Assembly (NCBI GenBank): GCA_035578905.1
Contig: JAQJVL010000047.1
Location: 1,357,111 to 1,421,110 of the forward strand
Reading direction: 5' to 3'
From: Stictocephala bisonia
Lineage: Eukaryota; Arthropoda; Insecta; Hemiptera; Membracidae
Length of the DNA stretch: 64,000 bases
A program made the translations under genes and the position numbers. Each line of letters starts with the position of its first letter. Within the stretch, counting starts at the first letter, position 1. Below are positions 22,401 through 34,289 of the stretch, one piece after another. The notes beneath the pieces are model-generated. The model was not told where the DNA came from and did not search any database. It worked only from the letters and a program-made list of their open reading frames with translations.

Positions 22401-25400
22401 ACGTGATGTTTGTGATCGGGGGAAATTAGAGTATCCACATGAACATATTTGCGGGGAAAAATTATATTACTCTTATCCGTACTTTTTTTAACTTCATATT
22501 CATACTTGTTTTTAGCAATATTTTATATTTTTTAATCTCATCATTTCCGTAATTTTTTCGGATTTCCCACTGAAAAATAAAAAATAAAAACGGTCATGTT
22601 TTTGTTTCTTCTATATATTGACAATGAAAAAACTCCAAAAGGCCTCTGTTCTATATAATTACCCAATAGTCTGTATTTAAGAATTAAAAAAAAAACTTAA
22701 GTAAAGTTACTAAAGAGTAATACTAATATGAGAATAAGTAAATAATTATAGGGCAGGGTATGCTCCATTAACAGACCCTTGATTTAAAGCAATTTAATAC
22801 ACTAACTAAAAAAAAATTGTATTGTACACCTTGTTACAAAAATAATGAATATTACTATATATATAAACCTATCAAAAGTTTAGGCTTCAAGCTCGACACC
22901 TTGGCAGCTAACAAAATAGGAAAAATAATATTTCAAAATTTATTGAAATAACTGAAATTGTTGTGGTAAGAAAGAGCGTCTGAAATATTAAAAATTTACA
23001 AAAAACCCACATTTTTTGAATAATGTTTCAATAGAAAAAGATTTCTTATGAAATACATGAACATTACATATAGATGTAAAACACAACTTGTAATAGAACT
23101 TCCATCAATAGGTAACAGTAAGAAGTAAGAAGAAGCCTTGAGAGAGTTAACTTCCTCTCTGAAAAGGAACAATGGGACCCGATTGGAATACCAATAGAAT
23201 ACGTTTTCATGCTTAAAGTAAGTTTAACTTGAAGGAATGTGTACGAATACTTACAATTTTAAAGGAAAATAATAATGATAAAAAATAATTTAATACTCTT
23301 ACATTAAAAATATCCAAGTTTAGTAAGCTTATATAATAAAAACTCATACTCAAAATGTGTTTGTTTAGAAATCACGACAAATATTAATTTATCTTGGAAT
23401 AATATTTGTATAGTATTGTATACATGAAGAAGAGAAATCAGTGTTATTATAAGAAACAATTATTTATTCTTGAATTATAAATTTATGTTTGAACATAAGA
23501 TTAAAACTTATGAATTTTGAAGCATACATTAAAATACAAACTACACACACCGAACGTATAACAATACATCTCGTTTCTCTAGGGAAGGAATGTCTCCGTT
23601 GTTGTCAAGCATTTAAATAACTAGCTAATATATGAATACGACATACAGTAAACCGTTAGTTTTGGTTGACAGTATTCCAGTCAGCTATAATGAACTTGTT
23701 TATTATTAAAGCATGTCTAATAAAAGTTAGTTTATAGTTTGAAAACTACTATGTTATTTAAGATGTTTTAAGAAAGGGAAGGAAAGAAATTGATGTTGCC
23801 AAAAAGGTCTTGTTTAATATATCTACATATATGGATTTCTCTAGAATAGAAATAGTGAAGGATATTTTAGTTTTTAAGGACGGCGTATCCTCACTAAGGT
23901 TGTGGGGAACATGCGGGTACTAGTTCCGAGCATCTCCAAAGATCTGCTCGAACTTGTCAAACCAGAAAGTGAACATTGTTGGTTTGAAGAACATGTGTAT
24001 TTTTATGTTTATTGCATTACACCTTTTCTTTGGAATATATACTTTTTTTCTACAGTAAGTTGGGATGTAAGTTGTTTATAAATATAAATACGTGCAGTTT
24101 TTTAATTGGTTCCACTAGGGTCGTGTACATTTTGATTTGTTTCTCAAAAAAATCGAAAATTATTTTTATTTTTGCATTTTGCTATAATTTCTATTTTATA
24201 CCAGAACAATGCATTTTTAAGAATATTCAAACTGAACTTTTTGGCAGGCACAAACTTTAGCTATTAAATATAGTAGGATTTACTACAAAAACCATGTAAT
24301 TTTTAGTATATTGTATAAAATTGGGACAGTGTCAACCAGGCAGATATTAATATCATGATCATAATAAATAAATCCTTTTGAATATTTATTAAAGTCTAAA
24401 GATAAATGTATTTATAACATGATGCCTATATCTAGTATAAATAGGAATTTTAGTAAAGGATTTACACAAGTTTACATTAAAAGATAGTAATTTACATAAA
24501 GTAATTGTCTTCTTAAACATAATATAAAAATTAATGTTATGTTGTTAAAAAGATAGTTACTAACTATATGTATATTTCGTTTGAGGTTATTTTTTAGCAC
24601 TATTTTTTATAATCACCATTGACATACTGATGTTAACTAATTATCAATATCTTCATAGTTGGCAATTGATCGGGTAAAACGTATGCATATTAATGCAACA
24701 TGCATATTAAACGTGTGGTATATTTAATTATCTGTAAAATATTTATAAATCATTAAAATATAGCCCTGAGAGTTCCCAATCGTGGTTGTTAACAGATATA
24801 ATTGTGTTTAGAGTTATTAAGCTCATTGAAATTCATCTTGCCACTATTACAAATATGTTTGCAAGCGAGTAAAACGTATTTACTGTAATTATGATATTTA
24901 TTTAATGAGATAAAATATCTCCTAAGTAACTACTATACAATAATTTTACAGCTGAAATGATTTTTAATTTGATTCCAATATTTTTAATTCAGTAAATCTA
25001 AACGAAAGTAATTTTCAGTGTTGGTCGACAGTATTCAAGTCAGTTCAAATTTACTTTTAATAGTTAAAGAATTTTTTAAATATGATTCAACATTAATATT
25101 TTTTATAAAACATAATTTATAAGTTGAATATATTTTATATTATTTAGGAATATTTTAAGAAACGAAAGGAAATAAATGGACAAAAGAAAAAAATCTTGCT
25201 TAAGAATTTAATTAATTGTTTTCAATAAAATCTTTTCATTAGTAAATATCTGCCGCCATATCTATTAAAATAGTAACCAAACCAGTCTATCAATGTTCCC
25301 ACTGTAAGGACTTTGTGAAGGGCGTTTATTAAACTAAATGACTAGTTATTTTAATCAAGGTTAAAGTCATTTAATTCACCAATATTCCAGCTAGATAGAG

Positions 25401-25854
25401 CGCAATGGTTTAATAGATCTACAGTAATCGTGTAAACCGAACCACGCAATAATGACCTGATTTTTTGTTTATAATTTTATTAAACTGTTTCTTTTATTTT
25501 CAGATCTGCACCACATAGTGTGTTTTCCAAAAAGCCTAACTGAGTTTTTAAAATTAAGTTAGTTTGATTATCAATTTATAATTGTTGACTTTCAGGGTAC
25601 TAATTATATTCTAAATAAGACTAGTTGTTTTGTAAGTTAATAACAGTTTTTAGGTAATATTTATATCATTGCCTTGTATAGCCTGTTAGTTAGTACTAGT
25701 ATACACGGACTGTCTATAGCCTAAAGGGCCAAACTTGAGATTATTTTCAACAGTCTTTACGTATGAGAAATCATTTTATATAGTTTGCAGCTCATTGATT
25801 CTAGTGAAAACTACAACATAGTTTACCTTAAATATCTGCTTAAGACATACCTTA
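22401..25854. other. AT-rich intergenic, no gene seen
   Basis: About 3.4 kb of AT-rich sequence. The longest plus frame (82 codons, 24012-24260) is Phe/Ile/Lys-rich, as expected from random AT-rich DNA. No transposon signature recognised. Confidence 0.5.
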
Positions 25855-26522
25855 ATATCTTCCCTTTCACTGTGGTCTTGTACTTAATATCTTCACTTTC
25901 ACTGTGGTCTTGTACTTAATATCTTCACTTTCACTGTGGTCTTGTACTTAATATCTTCACTTTCACTGTGGATTTGTACTTAATATCTTCACTTTCACTG
26001 TGGTCTTGTACTTAATATCTTCACTTTCACTGTGGTCTTGTACTTAATATCTTCACTTTCACTGTGGATTTGTACTTAATATCTTCACTTTCACTGTAGA
26101 TTTGTACTTAATATATTCACTTTCACTGTGGATTGTACTTAATATCTTCACTTTCACTGTGGTCTTGTACTTAATATCTTCACTTTCACTGTAGTCTTGT
26201 ACTTAATATCTTCACTTTCACTGTGGTCTTGTACTTAATATCTTCACTTTCACTGTGGATTTGTACTTAATATCTTCACTTTCACTGTGGATTTGTACTT
26301 AATATATTCTCTTTCACTGTGGTCTTGTACTTAATATCTTCACTTTCACTGTGGTTTTGTACTTAATATCTTCACTTTCACTGTGGACTTGTACTTAATA
26401 TCTTCATTTTCATTGTGATCTTGTACTTAATATCTTCACTTTCACTGTGGTCTTGTACTTAATATCTTCACTTTCACTGTGGTCTTGTACTTAATATCTT
26501 CACTTTCACTGTGGTCTTGTAG
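25855..26522. repeat. 32-bp minisatellite, about 21 copies
   Basis: Direct repeats containing CTTCACTTTCACTGTGG then a variable TCTTGTA or ATTTGTA and CTTAATAT, period 32 bp (for example 25865 to 25897). Variation among units is mostly single substitutions (GTGGTCTT, GTGGATTT, GTAGATTT). No spacers, so this is not a CRISPR-like array. No open frame persists because 32 is not a multiple of 3. Confidence 0.92.
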
Positions 26523-27301
26523 TCTCTATGAAATAATTAATATCTCATTCATCAAACATTTTTCTTTAGAGTTTCTCTAAAATTAAACTCATTAGGCAGT
26601 TTGACATAGTATACAACTAGCATAAAAACAATCGAACCATATAACTGTTTTTTAGAATACAATAAAAATAATTTAATAGGTCATGCTTTAACTCAATACT
26701 TATGGCACAAGTATAACTTCAAGACAAGGGAACTGATAAGTTATCAAGATGTCTTTTGTAATAAGTCACCTATATATTAAAAACACAACCATTTTTAAAT
26801 AAAAAAAAATAATAGCAACAGTAAAAGTATATATACAAATATAGATTTCAACTTTCAAAACGTATGTATCATATTATTTTATGGTTTATTAATGATAGGT
26901 GGACGTGATAAAATATTGCTTGTCCTACTAAAAGTGTGAAATTCAATGTTTTAATATGTTGAATATTTATATTGCAGGATGTATTAAACCAACCGACACA
27001 ACAAATATTCAGATGTCAGGCTTGTCAGATTACAACAGCGTCTACTTCCGTCTGGCCCTTCAATGTACCAGCTCATATCTAAACTGTGTCCCTATTAAGT
27101 GTAATGTTAAATTCCACTTAAGCAATGGAGAACTTAACATTTACTTTGTATAGAATTATTGTTCCTATGCTTTGGAATATTAAATGTAACTGAATGAATT
27201 CATAATTTAACATTTAATGTAAAATTATTATCTCACAATCTCAACATATATCAATATATTCATAATAAGCTACATTTATTCTTTTTAAATTATATTTTGA
27301 A
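26523..27301. other. AT-rich intergenic, no gene seen
   Basis: AT-rich. A 65-codon frame at 26956-27153 has more even amino-acid composition than most short frames here but no recognisable domain; I do not call it a gene. Confidence 0.45.
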
Positions 27302-27460
27302 AATAAAACTTCACTCACCAGTTCTCATAGGCCTGCAGACATGTACGTGATTTTTATTCAATGAGTGAAGTACTGACCGTTAGTTCAGTGGGGATTTGAA
27401 CCTTGGGCCTTGCATTCTACAGTCTTAGCCTTAGCCACTGATCACCACGTCAACAATGGC
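27302..27460 (-). mobile_element. tRNA-derived SINE, family C
   Basis: The minus strand has a GGTGATCAGTGGCTAAGG head, a CCAAGGTTCAAATCCCC B-box-like segment, CGGTCAGTACTTCACTC and a terminal GGTGAGTGAAGTTTT. This is the same order as the 18357 copy. It is diverged and lacks a clean poly(A). Confidence 0.8.
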
Positions 27461-29392
27461 TAAGGCTCATTTCGTTAGTTAAATAATTAAATATTAGTTG
27501 AAACACAACAATACAGAAATGAAAGATTTTAATAATATTACTAAAAGAATATTATTAAACATAGAGATAACATAATTTGTTGAACTATTTATACTTTTTT
27601 ACTTTGATGTTATTAGACTATAAACAATGAGCAAAAAAAAAAAAAAGAAGAACAAAATTATTTTACTTTTATTTGTACTATTTATTCTTTCTTTATCTAA
27701 TTAACTAAATTTCTCTTGTTAATATTTAATCATTTATGAATTATACTGGATAGTGTTAGATTAGTTGTGTTCGTTGAAGGTTGTGACAATATAAGCTTGT
27801 CAACAACAGAGTTTGTGTTACTCAATTATGTTTTACTACATAATTAATTATTATGTAGATGGAATTTCTAAGTAGTTATATCCATATCCTATTACAATGA
27901 CATTGGTATTTATGTAAAATATGTAGATAGAGACTGAGTTCAACAAGATTACGGAAAATAACTGAACATCACAATTAAATATATTTTACTAACATGTTTA
28001 CATGGCCGATGTTTACAGCCCTATTCTTGAACTTAATTGAAGAAATGATACATAAAACCTTACTTAATTTGGTGGTTTTAACCTTGAATCTGCATTTCAC
28101 AATCAAAACCTTCGTCCGTTAAGTCACCTTGCTAGCAATTACTTTCTTTGTTTATAAAATAATAACAAACCATGCCCCAGGTATATCGTATTTTTGCTGA
28201 CAGTTTTTCAAACTAACGGTTCAAGCAATTTCGGATGTCCTACATCATTTTCCATATTCGGCATTACACCTTCAGCCAAAACTTCAGACGGTTATCCCTT
28301 TATATATATACTTGACCTTGAAACATGTTACACAAAAATGTTTTACCGAGTACTCAAACGCCAAACTCGTTATGTGGATACTATTGTCCTTTGAGTTCCA
28401 AAAAATAATTATTGGTCAATAATAACATCAATACTGAATTCATGAATAAATTTAACCTAACAAGTTCATCAACACACCGCATATGAATGGGTAGGTGGAT
28501 GGGTCAACACAACCACAAAAACACAGGTATTACTTGTCTGTATCAGGCAATCAATACGCGAGAACTGGATGACGCACGTCTGGTTGACTTATCAATGTTT
28601 AAGTCGTCTGTTTAAGATCTATTAAATTTAATAAATACACATATTGTACTGCATAGTAAAGTTCACACAGGGCACAATTAATTATATTAAATAATATATA
28701 ATAATATTATAAATAAAAAAAATTTAAAAATTTGTTCCAGTCCGCCCCTTATCCATAAAATTGGTATTGATGCATGCGTGCTGGCTCGTGATTTTTTTTG
28801 TTTTTAATTTTATTACAATTGTGACGTGTATGAGAGTAAGTGTCATGTGTATTTAAAGACACGTAACAGAAAACGGATCATTTCATTTGACATGCGCCTG
28901 GACACGTGTTCTCAAAATATTCACAAATACATGTAAGTATTACTTATGGTATGTTTAGAACTATACATTTTCTGGCATTTAGAAACTGAACTTTCAGTTT
29001 TAGAGGTGTGTATGCCTTCATTTGTTCCAAGGGTGTATCTTTTCTTAACAATTATTATTCTCCTCACTTGATAAGCTAAATGAATGAATGAAAGGAAAGT
29101 TCATTCCAGAAAAAGATAATAGAACAAATCCTCTTGCAACGGTACTTTCACAATTGTAAACAAAACAGGCATGATGATACGTTAGAGTTGATATAAAATA
29201 CTCATTAATTGAAAGACACACAAGGTGTATGGAACATAGTTACACAGCTATAAATTGAAAGACACACAAGGTGTATGAAACATAGTTACACAGCTACAAA
29301 TTTAAAAATTAATAATTATTTATATTTATTTAATTACTTAATTATCAGTGATTATGAATACAATTGAATGAGTGGTTATTAAGGATCCAAAT
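27461..29392. other. AT-rich intergenic, no gene seen
   Basis: AT-rich sequence with no supported gene. Near 28488-28515 a short GGGTAGGTGGATGGGTCAAC stretch resembles one unit of the reverse-strand 36-bp minisatellite and may be a relic. A 46-bp duplication sits at 29207-29298. Confidence 0.45.
29207..29298. repeat. 46-bp direct duplication
   Basis: Two consecutive nearly identical 46-bp units containing AATTGAAAGACACACAAGG and CATAGTTACACAGCTA. Confidence 0.85.
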
Positions 29393-30384
29393 CTAATGGA
29401 AAGTGTCAGATAGGAACTTTTTCAGGGAATAGTAACTCTTTTTAGCTAGGCGTTCTTTTATATGCTTCTTAAAGGAATTTACACTCGAGAACTCTTTGCC
29501 ATTATGAGGGATCTTGTTGAAAATCAAGAGATGAAGATATGCTTTTGGTTTTTATATTTACTTGTTTTATGAAAAGGAGTTATCTGATTTATTTAGTGTA
29601 TTCTTGAATAATGATGGATGTGTACGATATAAAGAGGCTGGTTTTTGAATACAAACAAAGCTATGGAATAGGTGAAAAGTGACGGAGGTGTGAAATGGCT
29701 TCAAGAGAGAAAACTTCATGGCAAATGTCATTACATTTTAAGATGAAATTAAATCAGAATGACATTTTTTTGAGTATAAACACTGTATTAAAAGAAGCCT
29801 AAGCCGTTCCCCAAAATATCACTCCGTAAGTCAAAATTGGAACTATATAACCAAATAAACACACTTGAGGATGTCTTGGTTCAAGATAGCGAAGAGATCT
29901 CATTCTAGAAAATATGTACGAAATTTGGTTTTCCCACTTTATATCTGAATCAACATGCAGCCCCCAAAACAAGGACATAATCAGACAAGTTTTTGTTAAC
30001 TGTATAACTCTTCCTCTGCAGATGCAAATTTAACGTTTTTGTTTTTCCTTCATTAATTGATAAATTATTTTGTGAAAACCAGATACTTATACTTTCCAGA
30101 GTAGACATGATTTTAGTGTCAAAGGTAGAATGAAGGTTGGACTGGATGACCACACTAGTGTCATCAACATATTGGATCATGTGCCACTCTACGTTTATAA
30201 TCAAATCATTTACATATAACAGAAACATACGAGGGCCTAGTATAGAGCCTTGCGGACTCCTAACATGACCAGGAGAGTGGTGGAAGCCAGAGATATTGAT
30301 GACGACCGGATGGTTAGGACATAAACCACTGATTCGCTGTGCCCCTAATACCATAAATCTTTAACTTTTCAAGAATGCTGTAGT

Positions 30385-30418
30385 CACAGAATATAGACAG
30401 ATATGTCTATATTCTGTG
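30385..30418. repeat. Perfect 15-bp hairpin
   Basis: CACAGAATATAGACA, a GATA loop, then the exact reverse complement. It sits inside the LINE RT remnant, next to the region encoding RTAFDTVY. Confidence 0.85.
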
Positions 30419-31178
30419 CTGTTGAGTATACGGTATCGAATGCTGTTCTAAAGCAACAGAAAATACCAGCGTCATAGTGACCCTTATCTATAGCTAAAAT
30501 AATGATCTTTAGAAAATTAATGATGGCATAATCAGTGGATTTTTATCCAAGAAACCCAAATTGTGTGCTTTAGAGGATTATGCTTATACAAATATTCAGC
30601 CAACCTAGTTTTAAAAAACTTTCAAAATCTCTACATAAGTGGGAACTATTTAAATAAGCGTATGAAGTCAGTAAGGGAATATCTAAAGCGAGTTTTGAAA
30701 ATTAGATGTTGTCTAAGTCTATTCTGGTACAGAAAAAAAAACATTACCTTAGACGTTTTCATGGCTTTGGGAAAATACCTTAGGAAATTGAACTATAAAA
30801 AATAAATGTTATTACTTCAGCAAGAGGAACAGCCTGACAATGCTGGGGAACATATCAGGTATATATGTAGAAGAAATAGGCTTCATAGATTACGTTGCAT
30901 GAAGCACCTCAGATGTGGAAGCTGGGTGAATAAAGTCTGGAAATTGCTGATTAGGTGTAAAGTTTCTATGTAGTCTAAGAGGAATTAGGAATGGTTGTGA
31001 TTGCTTTCTATTAGTGAAACACTTATTGAAAGCTGCAGCAATATGTGTAGGCATAGTTTTTTACTTCTTGTAGCCCCTGACTGAATAGTCTGGTATAACA
31101 CACCAGGCAGCTCTACTTACGGTTACTGGTGTTTGTTATGAGGTGATTTAGCACACGAGGACTTTGCAGATGTTATAC

Positions 31179-31182
<4 letters not shown>

Positions 31183-31237
<55 letters not shown>

Positions 31238-31241
31238 ATAT
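31183..31241. repeat. (TA)n microsatellite
   Basis: Nearly pure alternating TA with one TTT interruption, lying within the linker region of the LINE remnant. Confidence 0.95.
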
Positions 31242-31560
31242 CCATAATTCTCTCTTGTTCATTTTCTAAATGGCTCTGTTGAATTCTGAGGGATTGTCAC
31301 GCTGAATAAAAAGCATATCCTTCAGTTTTTACTTTGACATTGTATATCATGCTACAACGCTACTTTTTTAGAATATCAATTGTAGGCCATTTAGGTTTAT
31401 TTTGGTCTGCATATTTCTGTCTGGAATTTACCAAGAGAAATAGCAGATTAAGAATGTTGTTGAATATATTCATAACAATTGAATATTTCTCCTCAATATT
31501 GTTTACAAGTGCAATAGCATACCTGAGGACACTGTCAAAAAGACTTACAAGATAAAAAAA

Positions 31561-32579
31561 ATATATCTATAATTACTATGAAAAATAATTAAAAGTAAAA
31601 GTTTATCGATATGTTATCTAGACTTTGAGAAATATATAATTGTAAAAAAATGCATATATGACCTGTATGCACGTTTCAGTTGTCATTTCCCTTATATGTA
31701 AATATAACTCACCTTACATTGAAATTATATCCACGAAGTTCAAAATGTTACATCACAAAAACTCTTTACCTACAACATTCCGAAATAGAAACATATCAAA
31801 TACAAATATACGATTGAAAAGTCTTCTAAAGTCAGAGAATAAAATAATTTTGGTTTTACTATTAATTATTTAAGGTTTTTTTATTTTTTTAAGGAGAACT
31901 AGGCCCTATTTTTAAGGCAAGCAATATTTCATCCTGCATTTATAAATCGTTCCCACGTATCCATAAAATTGACGGTTACTAGTTATGTTTATGATTAAAT
32001 AACTGTATAAAATATAAACATATTTTTTAAAGTTATATTTGTTTTTATTAAAAGTAGTAATTTAACTAATTCATTAGTAATTAATAAAAGTAAACTGGCA
32101 GTTATGAAAATCTGTTCTAGCTTATTTGTGTTATCCTGGCATTAACAACGTTGTTGCTACACAGCATTAAAGTTATTCAATTACATTTGAGGTTATCTAA
32201 AATGGAAACCAATCACAGTCCAGGATGGATTCACTAATGGCCACTCAATAAACCAAACCAAATACAAGATAATTGACCTCATGCCTATTAAGTCAGTCGA
32301 GCCATGTAGATTTGTTTTGTATTATTCAAATGCCTATTATATGATCACAGATATCTGGAAACAGTGAAAATATCACTTAGACCATCTTAGTTGCTATAAC
32401 GTCTTTATTAATTTTAAAATAATATAGAAATATGTTTTCATGAGAAAATACCTTTTTAATGCCCATAGACAATTTTCATTACAAGGTGAAATTAAGTAAA
32501 GTAGAGTGTTTCATGTAAACATGAAAAACTCCCATTACAACTTTAAGAACATGTACACAATTTATGAATTATACGTCCA
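31561..32579. other. AT-rich intergenic, no gene seen
   Basis: AT-rich filler between the minus-strand LINE and the plus-strand LINE fragments. No supported feature. Confidence 0.45.
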
Positions 32580-33399
32580 ATCATCATTGACAACGTTTGT
32601 GCAAAAATTGCCTCTGGTATTTTTGCTTTGAGACACATTTCAAAATTTTGCACAGTTAAGGTACAGTTAATGGCCTATTTTAGTCTCATTTACCCTCACC
32701 TTACCTACGGAGTACAACTGCGGGGTAGCTTTTCCTTAGACAAACTTCAAAGAGTCTTTCACCTACAAAAAAGAGCAATCCGAATAATTTCCAAATTAAA
32801 AGTTAGAGAGTAATGCAAACAGTCCTTCAGGGAATTAGGTTTGCTAACGCTGCCTTGCATTTACATTTTGGAGACTGCACTCTATTGTAGATTCAAATGT
32901 AATTTAACACGAGGTAGCGACATCCATCAACACGAAACAAGAAGTAGTCACAGTTTTAGAGTGGCTCGGCACCGTACATCGGCCCTGGAACGCAAACCGT
33001 CTGTAGCAGGCGTCAAAATTTTAAACATTCTCCCAGATTATATTAAAAGGGAACAAAATTTCAACAAATTCAAGTCTCAATTAAAAGGCTACTTAGTGGC
33101 TCTCACTTGTTATTCTGTGGTTGAATTTATAGCAGACTCCTAATTTGCGGATGGCTCGGGAGAGATCCTGTATGAATGTTATTGCTGTAGAAGAGTGTTT
33201 GTAGTGAATGAATGCGTTACTCTGTGAACGAATGAACTCCCCCACTAATCTTTGCTGAAATTGTTATTATAGTTATTTTATCCCATCACTTAATGTATCA
33301 TTAGTTTGTAGGATCATTATTATTAATAATATGACTTTTGCTATACAATATATACATATTGTCAAAAAGCAATTAAAAAACTATTTCATTTCATTTCAT
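32580..33399 (+). pseudogene. LINE ORF2 C-terminal fragment with 3' tail
   Basis: A 5'-truncated LINE copy. From about 32586 the frame reads IDNVCAKIASGIFALRHIS and then a YPHLTYGVQL segment and LQKRAIRIIS, the region just C-terminal to the RT palm in these elements. One in-frame TAA at about 32811 interrupts it. The frame continues through FRELGLLTLPCIYILETAL to KSQLKGYLVALTCYSVVEF and ends at 33143. The 3' UTR runs to an (ATTTC)n tail at 33382-33399. Apart from the single stop it is intact over about 185 codons. It encodes no catalytic domain, so it has no activity of its own. Confidence 0.82.
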
Positions 33400-33582
33400 C
33401 AGGAATTTGTATTGTAACATACGTGTTTTTACCCATCAGTAACTGTGTAGTTAGAGGTAAGTTTTGAAGCAGATATTAATTATAATCTTATTTTCACATT
33501 ATCTATTTATTTATATAGCTTTTCTCAAAATAGACATATGTATTTAATTACTGTGACGTTGTAGTCAATGACATGACAGTTG

Positions 33583-34268
33583 ATTTTGCAGCGCGTCCAA
33601 AACTATTATATCTGTTTTATTTTTAACCTTAAACGCCGAGATCATGTTACTCCGTTTTTCAAACACCTTCACTTATTAAATGTAATGAACTCCTTATGCT
33701 TCATATTCTCACTATTTTGTTTTCAATCTTACACAACAGCTCTCCAACTTATCTGTCCGGACGTTTTTCTTATATTCTGAAACGAGTACTTGGAACACTC
33801 GGCGTGGATCTTCATTGTCGTCAATTCCTCTTCATAAAACTTCTTTATATAACAATTCCTTTACTGTAACCGCTTGCTGACTATGGAATAATCTTCCTGA
33901 TAATATTAGAGGTAGTGAAGGGCGCGATCGGTTTCGGGCTGCAGATGTGGTTCTTCTCTGGACCTCGTGAGGTGAGTGGCTTGTGCGATGCTAGGTGTTT
34001 GCTGATGGCATGGTATGAGAGGATGAATGTGACTTTAAGTTTACAGTTGTTTTGTATGTATTTTAATATAGAGTCTGTTATATTTATTCTTAGCCAGTTA
34101 GCGATGACTATTCTTAATTTTTTTTTAATTTCTCTGTTATCTATTGCTATCTTTTTTTTATACTTATTTGCATTTTAGTAAAATTGGTTAGGTGTAAGAG
34201 AGTACTTTTTATACCTAACCTCGCTAATTTTGTGTACAATAAAGTCATTTTTCATTTTATTTCATTTC
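33583..34268 (+). pseudogene. Second LINE C-terminal fragment with 3' tail
   Basis: Starts abruptly at about 33583 with LQRVQNYYICFIFNLKRRD and reaches LWNNLPDNIR near 33902 after frame changes and in-frame stops. These are the typical post-RT motifs (LQRVQNxxIR, RLWNxLP). The 3' part has AATAAAGTCATTTTTC and ends in a TTTCATTTTATTTCATTTC tail at about 34250-34268. It differs in tail and UTR from the preceding fragment, so it is a different family or subfamily in the same orientation. The 29-bp satellite begins about 20 bp after this tail. Confidence 0.75.
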
Positions 34269-34289
34269 ACAGATGTCATATAGTTTTGC

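Larger units (their letters stand above)
29393..31560 (-). pseudogene. LINE ORF2 remnant (linker, RT, C-terminus)
   Basis: Read on the minus strand from about 31560 to 29393, fragments in several frames line up in the normal order of a LINE ORF2. They are a linker-like NKPKWPTIDILKK, then HIAAAFNKCFT, an RT palm segment RTAFDTVY, RSPQGSILGPRMFLLYVN and IQYVDDTSVV (the catalytic box with Y-V-D-D), and a C-terminus FKKHIKERLAKKSYYSLKK that stops at 29395-29393. The longest surviving open part is 30354-29950. A (TA)n tract at 31183-31241 and a hairpin at 30385-30418 interrupt it. Many stops and frame changes make it clearly dead and older than the 12-17 kb LINE. The C-terminal SYYSLKKF motif links it to the plus-strand fragments at 32.6, 59.7 and 60.6 kb. 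Confidence 0.8.

Noticed and set aside
25855..26522. CRISPR-like array
   Set aside because: Units are directly adjacent with no unique spacers, and the context is eukaryotic.
26956..27153. 65-codon plus frame as a host exon
   Set aside because: No recognisable domain; splice signals cannot be told from background in AT-rich sequence.
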